64,000 nt of DNA from Halomonas denitrificans (GCF_003056305.1 NZ_PYVX01000006.1:1-64000); one strand, 5' to 3'. Positions 29,995 to 40,028 are shown, counted from the stretch's first letter. Translations and numbers: made by a program. Notes: generated from the letters alone by a model not told the origin.

Positions 29995-30306
29995 TTACGC
30001 GGAGATCCCGGTGATCTTGACTTCAGTGAACCACTGACGGTGGCCCTGACGCTTCATGCTGTGCTTGCGGCGACGGAACTTGAGGATGGTCACCTTGTCA
30101 CCGCGGCCGTGGGACACAATCTCGGCCGCCACCTTGGCGCCCTCGACGGTCGGGGCGCCGATCTTGACGTCCTCGTCGCTACCCACCAGCAGGACCTCAT
30201 CGAACTCGATGGTGTCGCCGGTCGGCACTTCCAGCTTCTCGAGCTTGAGAGTCTGGCCTTCCTGAACGCGGTACTGCTTGCCGCCGCTCTTAATCACTGC
30301 GTACAT
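29995..30306 (-). CDS. rplU: 50S ribosomal protein L21
   Basis: L21 binds 23S rRNA next to L20. The 103-residue protein starts [18 protein letters not shown] and ends with [17 protein letters not shown], both standard. The ATG at 30306 has GGAGAG upstream; the open frame continues upstream without conserved sequence. It is the first gene of rplU-rpmA-obgE. Confidence 0.98.
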   Translation of the reverse strand: MYAVIKSGGKQYRVQEGQTLKLEKLEVPTGDTIEFDEVLLVGSDEDVKIGAPTVEGAKVAAEIVSHGRGDKVTILKFRRRKHSMKRQGHRQWFTEVKITGISA

Positions 30307-30412
30307 GCTTTTCTCTCCAGGACTCATCGGGTGTTGGCTCTTCATCGACCTGCTGCGAGTGGCGCCGCTCTTGGCAGCCATCTGACAGGGAGCATGATGA
30401 GTGGGGTCGCGG

Positions 30413-30441
30413 ATTATAACCGTGCGCGAGATCGCACACAA
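30413..30441 (-). promoter_or_regulatory. rplU-rpmA promoter
   Basis: On the minus strand TTGTGT is followed by a 17-bp spacer and a perfect TATAAT, about 107 bp upstream of the rplU start. Confidence 0.82.
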
Positions 30442-30503
30442 CCCGCCCCGCGCGCCTCTCGCCGTGCCGCCGCGCCCCGGCCAGGCCCCGCCTCCGGCGC
30501 GCC

Positions 30504-30532
30504 TTGACGCCCCCATGGGGGGCCCATAGCAT
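30504..30532 (+). promoter_or_regulatory. ispB promoter
   Basis: TTGACG is followed by a 17-bp spacer and TAGCAT, about 65 bp before the ispB ATG and divergent from the rplU promoter. Confidence 0.6.
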
Positions 30533-30598
30533 GGCCGGCAACCCAAGGCCACCTGGGCCCTCTCGCCCCGGCCCCACCTACTCGTCGATACCGCCTCC

Positions 30599-31603
30599 AT
30601 GCCAGCCAACGCCCCGCCCCCGTCAGCCAGCGCCAACGCCCACTCGTCGCTTCACGCGGTCGTCGCCGACGACTTCGCCGCCGTGAACCGGACCATCCTG
30701 GACCAGCTCACCTCGCGCATCCCGCTGGTGGAGACCATCGGCCAGTACATCATCGAGAGCGGCGGCAAGCGGCTGCGCCCGCTGCTGGTGCTGCTGGCGG
30801 CGCGCTCGCTGGGCTACGCGGGCGACAAGCACGTGACGCTCGCCACCCTGGTCGAGTTCATGCACACCTCGACCCTGCTCCACGACGACGTGGTCGACGA
30901 GTCGCACATGCGCCGCGGCAAGGCGACCGCCAACGACTCCTGGGGCAACGCCCCCTCGGTGCTGGTCGGCGACTTTCTCTACTCGCGCTCCTTCCAGATG
31001 ATGGTCAACGTGGGCTCGATGCGAATCATGGAGGTGCTCTCGGCGGCCACCTGCACCATCGCCGAGGGCGAGGTGCAGCAGCTGACCAACGTCGGCAATC
31101 CCGACGTGGACGAGGCCGCCTACTTCGAGACCATCCAGGGCAAGACCGCCATGCTCTTCGAGGCGGCCTCCCACAGCGGCGCCCTGCTCGCCGGCGCCAC
31201 CCCGGAGCAGGAGGCCGCGCTGCGCGACTACGGCCGCTACCTGGGTCTCGCCTTCCAGCTGGTCGACGACCTGCTCGACTACCAAGGCGACGCCGAGGCC
31301 ATGGGCAAGAACGTCGGCGACGACCTGGCCGAGGGCAAGCCGACCCTGCCGCTGATCCAGGCCATGGCCGCCGGCACCGCCGAGCAGGCCAAGGTGATCC
31401 GCCAGGCCATCCGCAAGGGCGGCCTCGAGCGCCTCGAGGAGGTACTGGCCATCGTGCGCGACACCGGCGCCCTGGACTACACCCGCGCCAAGGCCGAGGA
31501 GATGTCCGCCAAGGCCCTGGCGCAGCTCGACGCCCTGCCCGACAGCCCCTTCCGCGACAGCATGGCGCACCTCGCCCGCCTGGCGGTGGATCGCCAGAGC
31601 TGA
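30599..31603 (+). CDS. ispB: Octaprenyl-diphosphate synthase family enzyme
   Basis: This trans-polyprenyl synthase makes the long side chain of ubiquinone from IPP and farnesyl diphosphate. The 334-residue protein has both aspartate-rich motifs: DDVVD (in [15 protein letters not shown]) and DDLLDY, with GGKRLRPLL near the N-terminus. Chain length cannot be read with certainty. The position divergent from rplU matches E. coli ispB. Confidence 0.94.
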   Translation: MPANAPPPSASANAHSSLHAVVADDFAAVNRTILDQLTSRIPLVETIGQYIIESGGKRLRPLLVLLAARSLGYAGDKHVTLATLVEFMHTSTLLHDDVVDESHMRRGKATANDSWGNAPSVLVGDFLYSRSFQMMVNVGSMRIMEVLSAATCTIAEGEVQQLTNVGNPDVDEAAYFETIQGKTAMLFEAASHSGALLAGATPEQEAALRDYGRYLGLAFQLVDDLLDYQGDAEAMGKNVGDDLAEGKPTLPLIQAMAAGTAEQAKVIRQAIRKGGLERLEEVLAIVRDTGALDYTRAKAEEMSAKALAQLDALPDSPFRDSMAHLARLAVDRQS

Positions 31604-31637
31604 ATCGACGGCCACGACGGAAAGCCGCGCGAAGGGC

Positions 31638-31665
31638 TTGCACGTGGCCGCGGTTTGCGTATAAT
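31638..31665 (+). promoter_or_regulatory. tRNA-Pro promoter
   Basis: TTGCAC is followed by a 16-bp spacer and a perfect TATAAT with a GC-containing discriminator, about 32 bp before the tRNA 5' end. Confidence 0.8.
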
Positions 31666-31697
31666 GCCGATCCGTCGCCAGGCATTACGGCGAACAA

Positions 31698-31774
31698 CGG
31701 AGTATAGCTCAGCTTGGTAGAGCGCTGCCTTCGGGAGGCAGAGGTCGTAGGTTCGAATCCTGCTACTCCGACCA
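31698..31774 (+). tRNA. tRNA-Pro (anticodon CGG)
   Basis: This 77-nt cloverleaf has acceptor CGGAGTA / TACTCCG, D stem GCTC/GAGC, anticodon stem CTGCC/GGCAG with loop TTCGGGA (anticodon CGG, reading CCG), T stem GTAGG/CCTGC with TTCGAAT, and an encoded 3' A+CCA. C1 pairing with G72 is typical of bacterial tRNA-Pro. It stands alone, with its own promoter and terminator. Confidence 0.97.
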
Positions 31775-31787
31775 TAGAATTCCGTAG

Positions 31788-31825
31788 AAACGGCCACTTA
31801 GCTCCTCGGAGCGGTGGCCGTTTTT
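31788..31825 (+). terminator. Rho-independent terminator of tRNA-Pro
   Basis: AAACGGCCAC pairs with GTGGCCGTTT around an inner GCTC/GAGC hairpin, followed by TTTTTCG. Nothing else is recognised between here and hdhA. Confidence 0.9.
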
Positions 31826-32029
31826 CGTTGCGCGGTGGGTTCGCTCAGGCGCGATAACCCTGTGCCCGCACACCCTCCTTCCTCCCACCTCCGGCATCAG
31901 CGCCACATACAGCGCGCCACGCGGCAGCTCCTGTCTCCTGCGTTCCCATGCACGCCTTGCCCGCCCTCTCTGGAGCCATCACAAGCCATGCTAGTCTGTT
32001 GATACTCGCGCCCGACAGGAGTCACGCCG

Positions 32030-32797
32030 ATGTTTGATCCACAGAATTTCCGCCTGGACGGTCAGGTCGCCCTGGTGACCGGTGCCGGCGGCGGGATCGG
32101 CCGCGCCATCGCCGAGACCTTCGCCCAGGCCGGCGCCGCGGTGCTGGTCACCGACCTGCATGCCGAGGCCGCCGAGCAGGTGGCCATGGAGATCACCGAC
32201 GGCGGCGGGCGCGCGGTGGGCGCCGCCTGCGACGTCACCCGCGAAGCGGATCTCGCGGCCATCGTCGAGCGTGCCGTCGCCGAGTTCGGCGCGCTGACGC
32301 TCTTGGTCAGCAACGCCGGCGGTGGCGGCCCCAAGCCCTTCGACATGCCGATGGAGGAGTTTCGCCGCGCCTACGACCTGAACGTCTTCTCGCTGTTTCG
32401 CCTGGCCCAGCTGGCCGTGCCCGAGATGGAGAGGGCCGGCGGCGGCGCGATCCTCGCCATCACCTCGATGTCGGCCGAGAACAAGAACCAGCGCATGGCC
32501 TCCTACGGCTCCTCCAAGGCAGCGGCGAGCCACCTGGTGCGCAACATCGCCTTCGACCTCGGGCCGAAGAACATCCGGGTCAACGGCATCGCCCCCGGGG
32601 CGACGCGCACCGAGGCCCTGAAGTCGGTGCTCAACGACGAGATCGAAGCGAGGATGCTGACCCATACCCCGCTCAAGCGCCTCGGCGAGCCCGAGGACAT
32701 GGCCAACGCGGCGCTGTTCCTCTGCGCGCCGGCCTCGAGCTGGATCAGCGGCCAGATCCTCACCGTCTCCGGCGGCGGGGTACAGGAACTCGATTGA
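32030..32797 (+). CDS. hdhA: 7-alpha-hydroxysteroid dehydrogenase-like SDR
   Basis: This 255-residue short-chain dehydrogenase/reductase matches the E. coli 7-alpha-HSDH in length and in distinctive phrases such as NAGGGGPKPFDMPM and ITSMSAENKN. It has the NAD(P) motif TGAGGGIG (17-24) and the catalytic triad Ser146, Tyr159, Lys163. AGGAG precedes the ATG. E. coli HdhA oxidises the 7-alpha-hydroxyl of bile acids with NAD+. In a likely environmental bacterium the true substrate may be another hydroxylated cyclic compound. Confidence 0.85.
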   Translation: MFDPQNFRLDGQVALVTGAGGGIGRAIAETFAQAGAAVLVTDLHAEAAEQVAMEITDGGGRAVGAACDVTREADLAAIVERAVAEFGALTLLVSNAGGGGPKPFDMPMEEFRRAYDLNVFSLFRLAQLAVPEMERAGGGAILAITSMSAENKNQRMASYGSSKAAASHLVRNIAFDLGPKNIRVNGIAPGATRTEALKSVLNDEIEARMLTHTPLKRLGEPEDMANAALFLCAPASSWISGQILTVSGGGVQELD

Positions 32798-32912
32798 ACG
32801 CAGGCCGCCGCCGGGGCATGACAGCCGCGATGGGGCGGCACCGGTGGCGGCGGTGGATGGCAAGGACACCGCCCGGGACGGCGCGAACGCCGTGGGCACA
32901 GCGAGGCACGTC

Positions 32913-34229
32913 ATGACACACACCCGGACCACGGCACGCTCCACGACACTCTTGGCGGCCCTCTCCACCATCCTGCTGCTCGCCGGCACCGCCGTCGCAG
33001 GGCCGCCACCGGCCGATGCCGGCTGGATGCAGGGCTTCCCGCCGCCTGAGGAGCGCACCATTCGCTTCACCGACGAGGACTACTTCGCCGGCGACAAGCT
33101 CCGCTGGACGGTCTGTCACTTCCGCGAGCTGATGCCCACCGCGGGGGTACGCAGCGGACCCGGCGCCGCCCGCGCCCTCCCCTACGCCCTCGACCCGGCG
33201 ATCGACGAGGTGAGCTTCCAGTCCACCGACGGCGACGCGCCGATGACCTGGGACGAGGCCTTCGCGGTCAATCGCACCGACGGGCTGCTGGTGCTGCATC
33301 GCGGCCGGGTCGTCTACGAGCGCTACGCCGGCTGCCTGGACGAGACCACCCTGCACGGCGTGATGTCGGTGACCAAGTCGATCACCGGGCTGATCGGTGA
33401 GATCCTCGTCGCCGAGGGAAAGCTGGACGAGCGCGCCCTCGTCGGCGAGCTGGTGCCGGAGCTCGCCGACAGCGCCTTCGGCGACGCCACCCTGCGCCAG
33501 GTGCTCGACATGACCACCGCGCTGGACTACTCCGAGGACTATGCCGACCCCGAGGCCGACGTCTGGACCTACGCCCGCGCCGGCAGCCCGCTGCCGCCGC
33601 CCCCCGACTATACCGGCCCGCGCAGCTATTTCGCCTTCCTCGAGACGGTCGAGAAGGCCGGCGAGCACGGCGAGGCCTTCGGCTACCGCACCATCAACTC
33701 CGATGCGCTGGGCTGGATCATCGCCCGCGCCACCGGACAGAGCGTCGCCGACTGGCTGGCCGAGCACGTCTGGACGCGCCTGGGCGCCGAGCGCGAGGCC
33801 TTCTACACGGTCGACTCGATCGGCACGCCCTTCGCCGGCGGCGGCTTCAACGCCACCCTGCGCGACCTCGGCCGGCTGGGCCAGCTGATCCTCGACGAGG
33901 GACGCCTGAACGGCGAGCAGCTGCTGCCCGCCGCCGCCATCGCGCGCCTCCGCGAGGGCGGCGACAAGGCCGCCTTCGCCAGGGCCGGCTACGCCGCCCT
34001 CGACGGCTGGAGCTATCGCGGCATGTGGTGGGTCAGCCACGACGACCACGGCGCCTTCGCCGCCCGCGGCGTGCACGGCCAGACGATCTGGATCGACCCC
34101 ACCGCCGAGATGGTCATCGTGCGCCTGGCCTCCCATCCCATCGCGGCCAACGCGGCCACCGACCCGACCTCGCTGCCCGCCTACCGGGCGGTGGCCGACT
34201 ACCTGATGGCACAGGACCAGGCCCGCTGA
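32913..34229 (+). CDS. Exported serine hydrolase of the beta-lactamase/NylB type
   Basis: This 438-residue protein has a probable signal peptide (MTHTRTTARSTTLLAALSTI, cut near AVAG). The class C beta-lactamase fold shows a nucleophile motif S-V-T-K (Ser152, Lys155), a Tyr/Asn region FGYRTINSD, and a C-terminal GVHGQTIWID in place of KTG. This combination is nearest to 6-aminohexanoate-oligomer hydrolase-like esterases/amidases, not to true beta-lactamases. It follows hdhA by 115 bp; a shared operon is possible. Substrate unknown. Confidence 0.78.
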   Translation: MTHTRTTARSTTLLAALSTILLLAGTAVAGPPPADAGWMQGFPPPEERTIRFTDEDYFAGDKLRWTVCHFRELMPTAGVRSGPGAARALPYALDPAIDEVSFQSTDGDAPMTWDEAFAVNRTDGLLVLHRGRVVYERYAGCLDETTLHGVMSVTKSITGLIGEILVAEGKLDERALVGELVPELADSAFGDATLRQVLDMTTALDYSEDYADPEADVWTYARAGSPLPPPPDYTGPRSYFAFLETVEKAGEHGEAFGYRTINSDALGWIIARATGQSVADWLAEHVWTRLGAEREAFYTVDSIGTPFAGGGFNATLRDLGRLGQLILDEGRLNGEQLLPAAAIARLREGGDKAAFARAGYAALDGWSYRGMWWVSHDDHGAFAARGVHGQTIWIDPTAEMVIVRLASHPIAANAATDPTSLPAYRAVADYLMAQDQAR

Positions 34230-34338
34230 CCGACGGCACGCGCTCGCAACGCCGGTAAGGCCACTTCCCGGCTATCCTAGGAGGCACGGCCTCGTCCAAC
34301 GCGGCGAAGCGCCGGATCACGGAGGGAGTGCCGGGGCC

Positions 34339-35235
34339 ATGGAGCAGATCCATTTCGTGCCGCTGCTGCTGTCGGAGATCGAGCAGTACCTGCGCGGGCT
34401 GATCGAGGCCAGTCCGCGAATCATCGCCGCCCTGGTACTGATCTTGATGACCTGGGTCCTGGCGAAGCTGCTGGGAAGCCTCGTCACCCGTCTGGCGCGA
34501 CGGGCCCGCTTGCGTCGCAACCTGACAGAGGTGCTGGTGATGCTGACCGGCCTGCTTGTCTGGCTGGTCGGGCTGCTCGTCGCCATCACCCTGGTCTTTC
34601 CCACGGTCACCCCGGCCAAGGCGCTGACCACGCTCGGGCTCGGCTCCCTTGCCCTCGGCCTGGCCTTCCGTGACGTATTCGAGAACTTCCTGGCGGGGCT
34701 TTTGATCCTGTGGCGCGAACCGTTCAAGATCGGCGACCATATCGCCGTGGAGGAGAAGGACGTCGAGGGTCTGGTCGAGCTGATCACCGTCCGCGACAGC
34801 CATATCCGCCGCACCGACGGTCAGCGGATCGTGGTACCTAACGCTCTGCTATTTCAAAATCCGGTGATCGTGCGCACTGACCGCGATGTGCGCCGCACCT
34901 CGATCATCGTCGGTATCGCCTATGGAGAGGACGTCGATGTTGCCCGCAGCGTGATCGAAGACGCGGTGCGTTGCGTCGACTCGGTGCGCGACGATGTTCG
35001 CGACATCCAGGTCTTCGCCCAAGCCTTCAGTGAGAGCTCGATCGATTTCGAGGTCACCTGGTGGACCGGCTCCAAACCGGTGGACATTCGCTCTTCTCGG
35101 GATCAAGTGGTCGCGGCGATCAAGCGAGCTCTCGATGAGCACGGCATCGAGATCCCCTTCCCCTACCGCACCCTGGTGTTCAAGCCCGCCGCGCCGATGA
35201 CCCTCGCACCTGCCCGCCCCGAGGACGACGACTGA
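34339..35235 (+). CDS. MscS-family mechanosensitive ion channel
   Basis: This 298-residue protein has three N-terminal helices, the pore helix TM3 with alternating Gly/Ala (TTLGLGSLALGLAFRDVFEN), and the beta domain with FKIGDHIAV and the conserved VPNALLFQNPV. It should open under membrane tension and release solutes on hypo-osmotic shock. It lacks the large periplasmic extensions of MscK-like proteins. The BCCT carrier gene follows, which fits osmotic housekeeping. Confidence 0.9.
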   Translation: MEQIHFVPLLLSEIEQYLRGLIEASPRIIAALVLILMTWVLAKLLGSLVTRLARRARLRRNLTEVLVMLTGLLVWLVGLLVAITLVFPTVTPAKALTTLGLGSLALGLAFRDVFENFLAGLLILWREPFKIGDHIAVEEKDVEGLVELITVRDSHIRRTDGQRIVVPNALLFQNPVIVRTDRDVRRTSIIVGIAYGEDVDVARSVIEDAVRCVDSVRDDVRDIQVFAQAFSESSIDFEVTWWTGSKPVDIRSSRDQVVAAIKRALDEHGIEIPFPYRTLVFKPAAPMTLAPARPEDDD

Positions 35236-35383
35236 GGCTCGCTGCTCCGCCGCTCCCCCCTGCCGCATTCCCTGCACGCATCCCCCCATTCCCAGATAGC
35301 GCTTGCCGAAAGACCCGCATCAGCCGCTATGGTACGCAGCCATGCGCCCGGTGCATCGCCGGGAAATAACGATAACGGGAGCG

Positions 35384-36973
35384 ATGACTATGCAGAGTTC
35401 GATTCGGCCGCTGGTGTTCTGGCCGACCTTTCTGGTGCTGATGGGCGCCGTGATCGCCAGCTATCTCGACCTCGAGACCTTTCTGGCCACCACCAGCGCG
35501 CTTAACGATGCCATCCTCGATCACTTCTCCTGGCTGTTCAGCCTGAGCAGCCTCTACCTGCTGGTGCTGGCCGTGGTGGTCTACGTCTCGCCGCTGGGCC
35601 GGCTGCGCATCGGCGGTGAGCACGCCGTGCCGCTGCTCTCCAAGCTGCGCTGGTTCTCGATCACCCTGTGCACCACCCTCGCTGTGGGCGTGCTGTTCTG
35701 GACCACCGCCGAGCCGCTCTATCATCTGATGGGGCCGCCGGAATCCCTGGGCATCGAGGCCGAGTCCAGCGAGGCGGCGCTGTTCGCCATGTCGACGATG
35801 TTCCTGCACTGGACCTTCACCCCCTACGCCATCTATGCGGTGCCGGCGCTGATCTTCGCCCTGGCCTTCTATAACCGCCGCCTTAAGTTCTCGATCTCCA
35901 GCATGCTCGAGCCGGTGTTCGGGCCGCGTATCCTGCGCTACGCCGGGATCATCGACGCCCTGGCGCTCTACTCGTTGGTGGCGGGCATGGCCTCGACCCT
36001 GGGCACCGGCGCGCTGACCCTGGCCGGCGGGACCGGTCAGTATCTGGAGGGCGATACCAGCCCGTTGCGCCTCGGGGTGATCATCGCGGTGATCGTGGTG
36101 ACCTTCGTTCTCTCGGCGGCCAGCGGCTTGAAGAAGGGCATCGCACGACTCTCGGCGCTCAACGCCTGGCTGCTGCTGGCGCTGGGCCTGTTCGTCTTCG
36201 TCTTCGGCCCCACGGTGTTCATGCTGCAGATCGGCACCGAGTCGTTCGGCGTCTTCCTGGACCACTTCTTTACCCGCAGCCTGTTCACTGGCGCCGCCGG
36301 CAACGACCAGTGGCCCTACTGGTGGTCGATCTTCTACTGGGCGATCTGGTTCGCCTGGGCGCCGGTTGCCGCGCTGTTCCTTGGCAAGATCTCATTGGGC
36401 TACACCGTGCGCGAGTTCCTGCGCGTCAACCTGCTCTACCCGGCGCTGTTCGCCGCGGTGTGGATCACGATCTTCTCCGGCGCGGCACTCTACTTCCAGC
36501 TGCGCACCGGCATCGATCTGCACGCGGTGCTCGACGAGCGCGGGGTCGAGCACGTGCTCTATACCCTGTTCCGCGAGCTGCCGCTAGCCGGGATCTGGAT
36601 ACCGCTGCTGCTGTTCATCGCTTACGTCTCCTACGTCACCGCTGCCGACTCTCAGACCGACGCCATCGGCAACCTCTGCACTCGCGGACTGACCGCCGAC
36701 TCCGACCTCAACGCCGGCCTGCGCATGAAGGTGATGTGGGGCGTGATCGTCGGCATCGTCTCCTGGGTGATGGTCAGCTTCGTCGGCATCGACGGAGTCA
36801 AGATGCTCTCCAACCTAGGCGGTCTGCCGGCGATGCTGATCATCCTGCTGGCCAGCGGCTCGCTTTGGGTCTGGCTCAAGGCGCCGGAGTCCCTGCACGC
36901 GCCCCAGGCTTCGCCGCGTCCGGCCGCCAGCGCCAGGAACACCCTCTCATCCTCCGCACAGGACGCTCCTTGA
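35384..36973 (+). CDS. BCCT-family transporter (betaine/carnitine/choline type), copy 1
   Basis: This 529-residue membrane protein has about 12 helices and the BCCT signature region around WWSIFYWAIWFAWAPVAALFLGKIS (given here in parts: WWSIFYW, WAPVAALF, GKIS). Family members move quaternary ammonium or similar compounds with Na+ or H+, or by exchange. The ATG at 35384 follows GGGAG. Its stop is only 2 bp before the next gene, a CocE/NonD hydrolase, so the two are one transcription unit and carrier and enzyme probably share a substrate. Confidence 0.88.
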   Translation: MTMQSSIRPLVFWPTFLVLMGAVIASYLDLETFLATTSALNDAILDHFSWLFSLSSLYLLVLAVVVYVSPLGRLRIGGEHAVPLLSKLRWFSITLCTTLAVGVLFWTTAEPLYHLMGPPESLGIEAESSEAALFAMSTMFLHWTFTPYAIYAVPALIFALAFYNRRLKFSISSMLEPVFGPRILRYAGIIDALALYSLVAGMASTLGTGALTLAGGTGQYLEGDTSPLRLGVIIAVIVVTFVLSAASGLKKGIARLSALNAWLLLALGLFVFVFGPTVFMLQIGTESFGVFLDHFFTRSLFTGAAGNDQWPYWWSIFYWAIWFAWAPVAALFLGKISLGYTVREFLRVNLLYPALFAAVWITIFSGAALYFQLRTGIDLHAVLDERGVEHVLYTLFRELPLAGIWIPLLLFIAYVSYVTAADSQTDAIGNLCTRGLTADSDLNAGLRMKVMWGVIVGIVSWVMVSFVGIDGVKMLSNLGGLPAMLIILLASGSLWVWLKAPESLHAPQASPRPAASARNTLSSSAQDAP

Positions 36974-36975
36974 TC

Positions 36976-38997
36976 ATGCACGTGAAGCACGACTTTCCCC
37001 ACGCGGTGCGCGAGATCCCGCACCTCGAGATTCCGCTCGCCGATGGCACACGCCTGGCGGCCCGGCTGTGGCTGCCCGAGGGCGCCGAGCAGACGCCGGT
37101 ACCGGCGATCCTCGAGTACCTGCCCTACCGCAAGCGCGATGGCACCGTGGTCCGCGACGAACTGACCCATCCCTACTTCGCCGGTCACGGCTACGCCTGC
37201 CTGCGGGTCGATATCCGCGGCAACGGCGAGTCAGAGGGGCTGATGCTGGACGAGTACCTGGCCCAAGAGCAGGCTGATGGGCTCGAGGTGATCGACTGGC
37301 TGGCCCGCCAGCCCTGGTGCAACGGCAGGGTCGGCATGATGGGCATCTCCTGGGGTGGCTTCAATTCGCTGCAGCTCGCCGCGCACCGGCCCGAGCCGCT
37401 CAAGGCGATCATCACCCTGTGCTCCACCGACGATCGCTACGCCGACGATATCCACTACAAGGGCGGCAACCTGTTGCTCGAGAACCTCGGCTGGGCGGCG
37501 ACCATGCTCAGCTTCTCCGCGGCAGTCCCCGACCCGGCGCTGGTCGGCGACAGTTGGCGGGAGCGCTGGAAGCATCGCCTGGACAACATGCCGCTGATGG
37601 CCGAGACCTGGCTTAACCACCAGACTCGCGACGCCTACTGGCGGCACGGCTCGGTGGCGGTCAACTACGCCGACATCGAGGCCGCCGTCTACTGCGTGGG
37701 CGGCTGGGGCGACGCCTACAAGAACAGCATCCCTCGGCTGATGGAGCAGCTTCACGGCCCGAAGAAGGCGCTGATCGGCCCCTGGATCCACAAGTATCCG
37801 CACTTCGCCGTACCCGATCCGGCCATCGGCTTCCTCCAGGAGGCGCTGCGCTGGTGGGATCACTGGCTCAAGGGCGAGGAGACCGGAGTGATGGACGAGC
37901 CGGCGGGCACCTTCTACCTGCAGGACGGCCTGCCCCCCAAACCCATGCATCGCGAGCGCCCCGGCGACTGGGTGCGCACCGAGGGCTGGCCAAGTCGCCA
38001 CGTCGAGCCGCACCGCTACTCGCTGACCGATGCCGGCCTGGTCGAGGGAGAGGCCGAACTGACGCACCCGCGGATCGTGAACTCGCCGCTGACCGCCGGC
38101 AGCCAGCAGGGCGAGTACTGCGCCATCTGGTTCGGCCCCGACCTGCCCGCGGAACAGAGTCGCGACGACGCCTATGCCCAGGTCTTCGACGGCGCGCCGG
38201 TCACCGAGCCGGTCTCGATCCTCGGCAAGCCACGAGTGCGCCTGAGGCTCGCCAGCGACCAGGCCGGCGGCCAGCTCACCGTGCGCCTCAACGACATCGG
38301 CCCCGACGGGCGGGTGGCGATGATCACCTACGGGGTGCTCAACCTGGGGTTGCGTGAGGACCTGGGCCGGCTCGATCCGCCGACCCCGGGCGAGCCCCTC
38401 GACGTCGAACTGGAGCTCGACATGGTGGGTTACCGGCTGCCGGCCGGTCACCGGCTGCGGGTCTCGGTCTCCTCGGCCAACTTCCCGCTGCTGTGGCCGA
38501 GCCGCCGGCGCACCGCCCTGACTCTGCTGCCCGGCGCCCAGCGCCTGGAGCTGCCGGTGTTCCACGGCGAGACGGTGGCCAACCCCTTCGCGCCGCCGGA
38601 GTCAGCGCCCCCGGCGCGCCTCGAGACCCTGCGCCAGCCGGCGCCGCGACGCACTGTGCAGGAGGACGTGGCTAGTGGCGCGGTCACCACCATCGTCGAG
38701 GACGACCTCGGTGCCGTGCGCCTGCTCGACCACGGCCTGTGGGTCGACCAGCACTGCCGCGAGACCTACACCGCCCACCCCGAGGATGCCGACCTGGCCC
38801 GCGCCGAGATCGTCTGGCACTACCGCGCCGGCCGCGACGAGGGCGAGGGCCGGTTCGCGGTGGAGGTGGATAGCCGCTACTGGCTGAGTGCGGATGCCGA
38901 CACCTTCTTTCTGGAGGCCGAGCAGGTGGCCCGCGACGACGGCGTGGAGGTACATCGCCGACGCTGGAAGACCGAAGTGCCGCGCGGCGCGGTCTGA
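36976..38997 (+). CDS. CocE/NonD (S15-like) alpha/beta hydrolase
   Basis: This 673-residue hydrolase has the N-terminal alpha/beta-hydrolase core with nucleophile elbow G-I-S125-W-G-G, the conserved LEYLPYRKRDGT and VRVDIRGNGES-like strand (LRVDIRGNGES), and a C-terminal jelly-roll domain (about 360-560), as in cocaine esterase and X-Pro dipeptidyl peptidases. About 90 extra residues follow. It has no signal peptide, so it acts on a compound brought in, presumably by the BCCT carrier directly upstream. Ester or amide/peptide bonds are both possible. Confidence 0.85.
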   Translation: MHVKHDFPHAVREIPHLEIPLADGTRLAARLWLPEGAEQTPVPAILEYLPYRKRDGTVVRDELTHPYFAGHGYACLRVDIRGNGESEGLMLDEYLAQEQADGLEVIDWLARQPWCNGRVGMMGISWGGFNSLQLAAHRPEPLKAIITLCSTDDRYADDIHYKGGNLLLENLGWAATMLSFSAAVPDPALVGDSWRERWKHRLDNMPLMAETWLNHQTRDAYWRHGSVAVNYADIEAAVYCVGGWGDAYKNSIPRLMEQLHGPKKALIGPWIHKYPHFAVPDPAIGFLQEALRWWDHWLKGEETGVMDEPAGTFYLQDGLPPKPMHRERPGDWVRTEGWPSRHVEPHRYSLTDAGLVEGEAELTHPRIVNSPLTAGSQQGEYCAIWFGPDLPAEQSRDDAYAQVFDGAPVTEPVSILGKPRVRLRLASDQAGGQLTVRLNDIGPDGRVAMITYGVLNLGLREDLGRLDPPTPGEPLDVELELDMVGYRLPAGHRLRVSVSSANFPLLWPSRRRTALTLLPGAQRLELPVFHGETVANPFAPPESAPPARLETLRQPAPRRTVQEDVASGAVTTIVEDDLGAVRLLDHGLWVDQHCRETYTAHPEDADLARAEIVWHYRAGRDEGEGRFAVEVDSRYWLSADADTFFLEAEQVARDDGVEVHRRRWKTEVPRGAV

Positions 38998-39074
38998 GGC
39001 CTGGCATGACGGGGCACCAAAGCGAGCATGGTATCCTCGGGGGCAACGCCCTGTTGCCCTGCACCGAGACCTCC

Positions 39075-40028
39075 ATGCCGAGTCGCGACGCCCTGCCACC
39101 TCTGACGTGCCTGCGCGCCTTCGAGGCGGCCGCCAGGCACGGCAGTTTCACCCAGGCCGGCGGCGAGCTCAGCCTGACCCAGAGTGCGATCAGCCGCCAG
39201 ATCAAGCGCCTCGAGAAGGACCTGGGGCGCCCGCTGTTCGAACGCACCGCCGATGGGCTGCGGCCGACGCCGGCCGGCGCGCACTACTTCCGAGTGGTTC
39301 AGCGCCTGCTGCGCGAGCTGGGTGACGAGACCGCCCGGCTGCGCCGCCACGGTGACGATCACCAGCTGACCCTGGCATCGAGCCCGACCATCGCCTCCCA
39401 CTGGCTCGCACGGCGGCTGCCCGACTTCCAGCGTGCCCATCCCGAGATCGAAATCCGCATCCTGACCGTCGAGGACCCCTACCGCCTCAATCTCGACGAG
39501 TTCGACCTGGCGTTCTACTACCACCTGAAGGGCGAAGTCGACCCGCCCGGCCTCCTCGCCGAACCGCTGTTCGGCGGCGAGGAGGTCATCGCCGTGTGCA
39601 GTGCCGCCTATCTGGAGCGCCATGGCGCGATCCACGACGCGGCTGACCTGCTGGCGCACCACACCCTGCTGGTGGTCGAGGACCACTATAACGATTGGCT
39701 GACCTGGGAGGCCTGGTATCGCGCCTTGGGGCTCGACTGGCACCCTCCGGCCCACCGCCTGCGAGCCAACAGCTTTCAGCTGCTGATGAACGCCACCCTG
39801 GCCGGCCAGGGTGTGACCCTCGGCTGGGCCAAGCTGCTCGAAGCCGATCTGCGTCAGGGCACCCTGGTACAGGCGCTGCCTCAGTCACTGCCAAGCCCCG
39901 GCACCCTCTCGCTGCTGACTCCGCAACACCGCCATCTGCGTGCCGCACCACGTACCTTTCGCGACTGGTTGCTGGACGATCAGCATGGCGACGAATGCCA
40001 GGTCCACTCGAGAGATGCCGCCCCCTGA
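39075..40028 (+). CDS. LysR-type regulator (GcvA-like)
   Basis: This 317-residue protein starts LPPLTCLRAFEAAARHGSFTQAGGELSLTQSAISRQIKRLE, the GcvA/AmpR-type helix-turn-helix (quoted in part: FEAAARHGSFTQA; LTQSAISRQ), and continues with a LysR effector domain. It lies 77 bp after the CocE-like gene on the same strand and probably controls the BCCT/hydrolase pair. The ligand is unknown. Confidence 0.85.
   Translation: MPSRDALPPLTCLRAFEAAARHGSFTQAGGELSLTQSAISRQIKRLEKDLGRPLFERTADGLRPTPAGAHYFRVVQRLLRELGDETARLRRHGDDHQLTLASSPTIASHWLARRLPDFQRAHPEIEIRILTVEDPYRLNLDEFDLAFYYHLKGEVDPPGLLAEPLFGGEEVIAVCSAAYLERHGAIHDAADLLAHHTLLVVEDHYNDWLTWEAWYRALGLDWHPPAHRLRANSFQLLMNATLAGQGVTLGWAKLLEADLRQGTLVQALPQSLPSPGTLSLLTPQHRHLRAAPRTFRDWLLDDQHGDECQVHSRDAAP

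Noticed and set aside
32913..34229. Class C beta-lactamase
   Set aside because: It has the S-x-x-K motif, but a GVHGQ end instead of KTG and NylB-like sequence; resistance should not be inferred.
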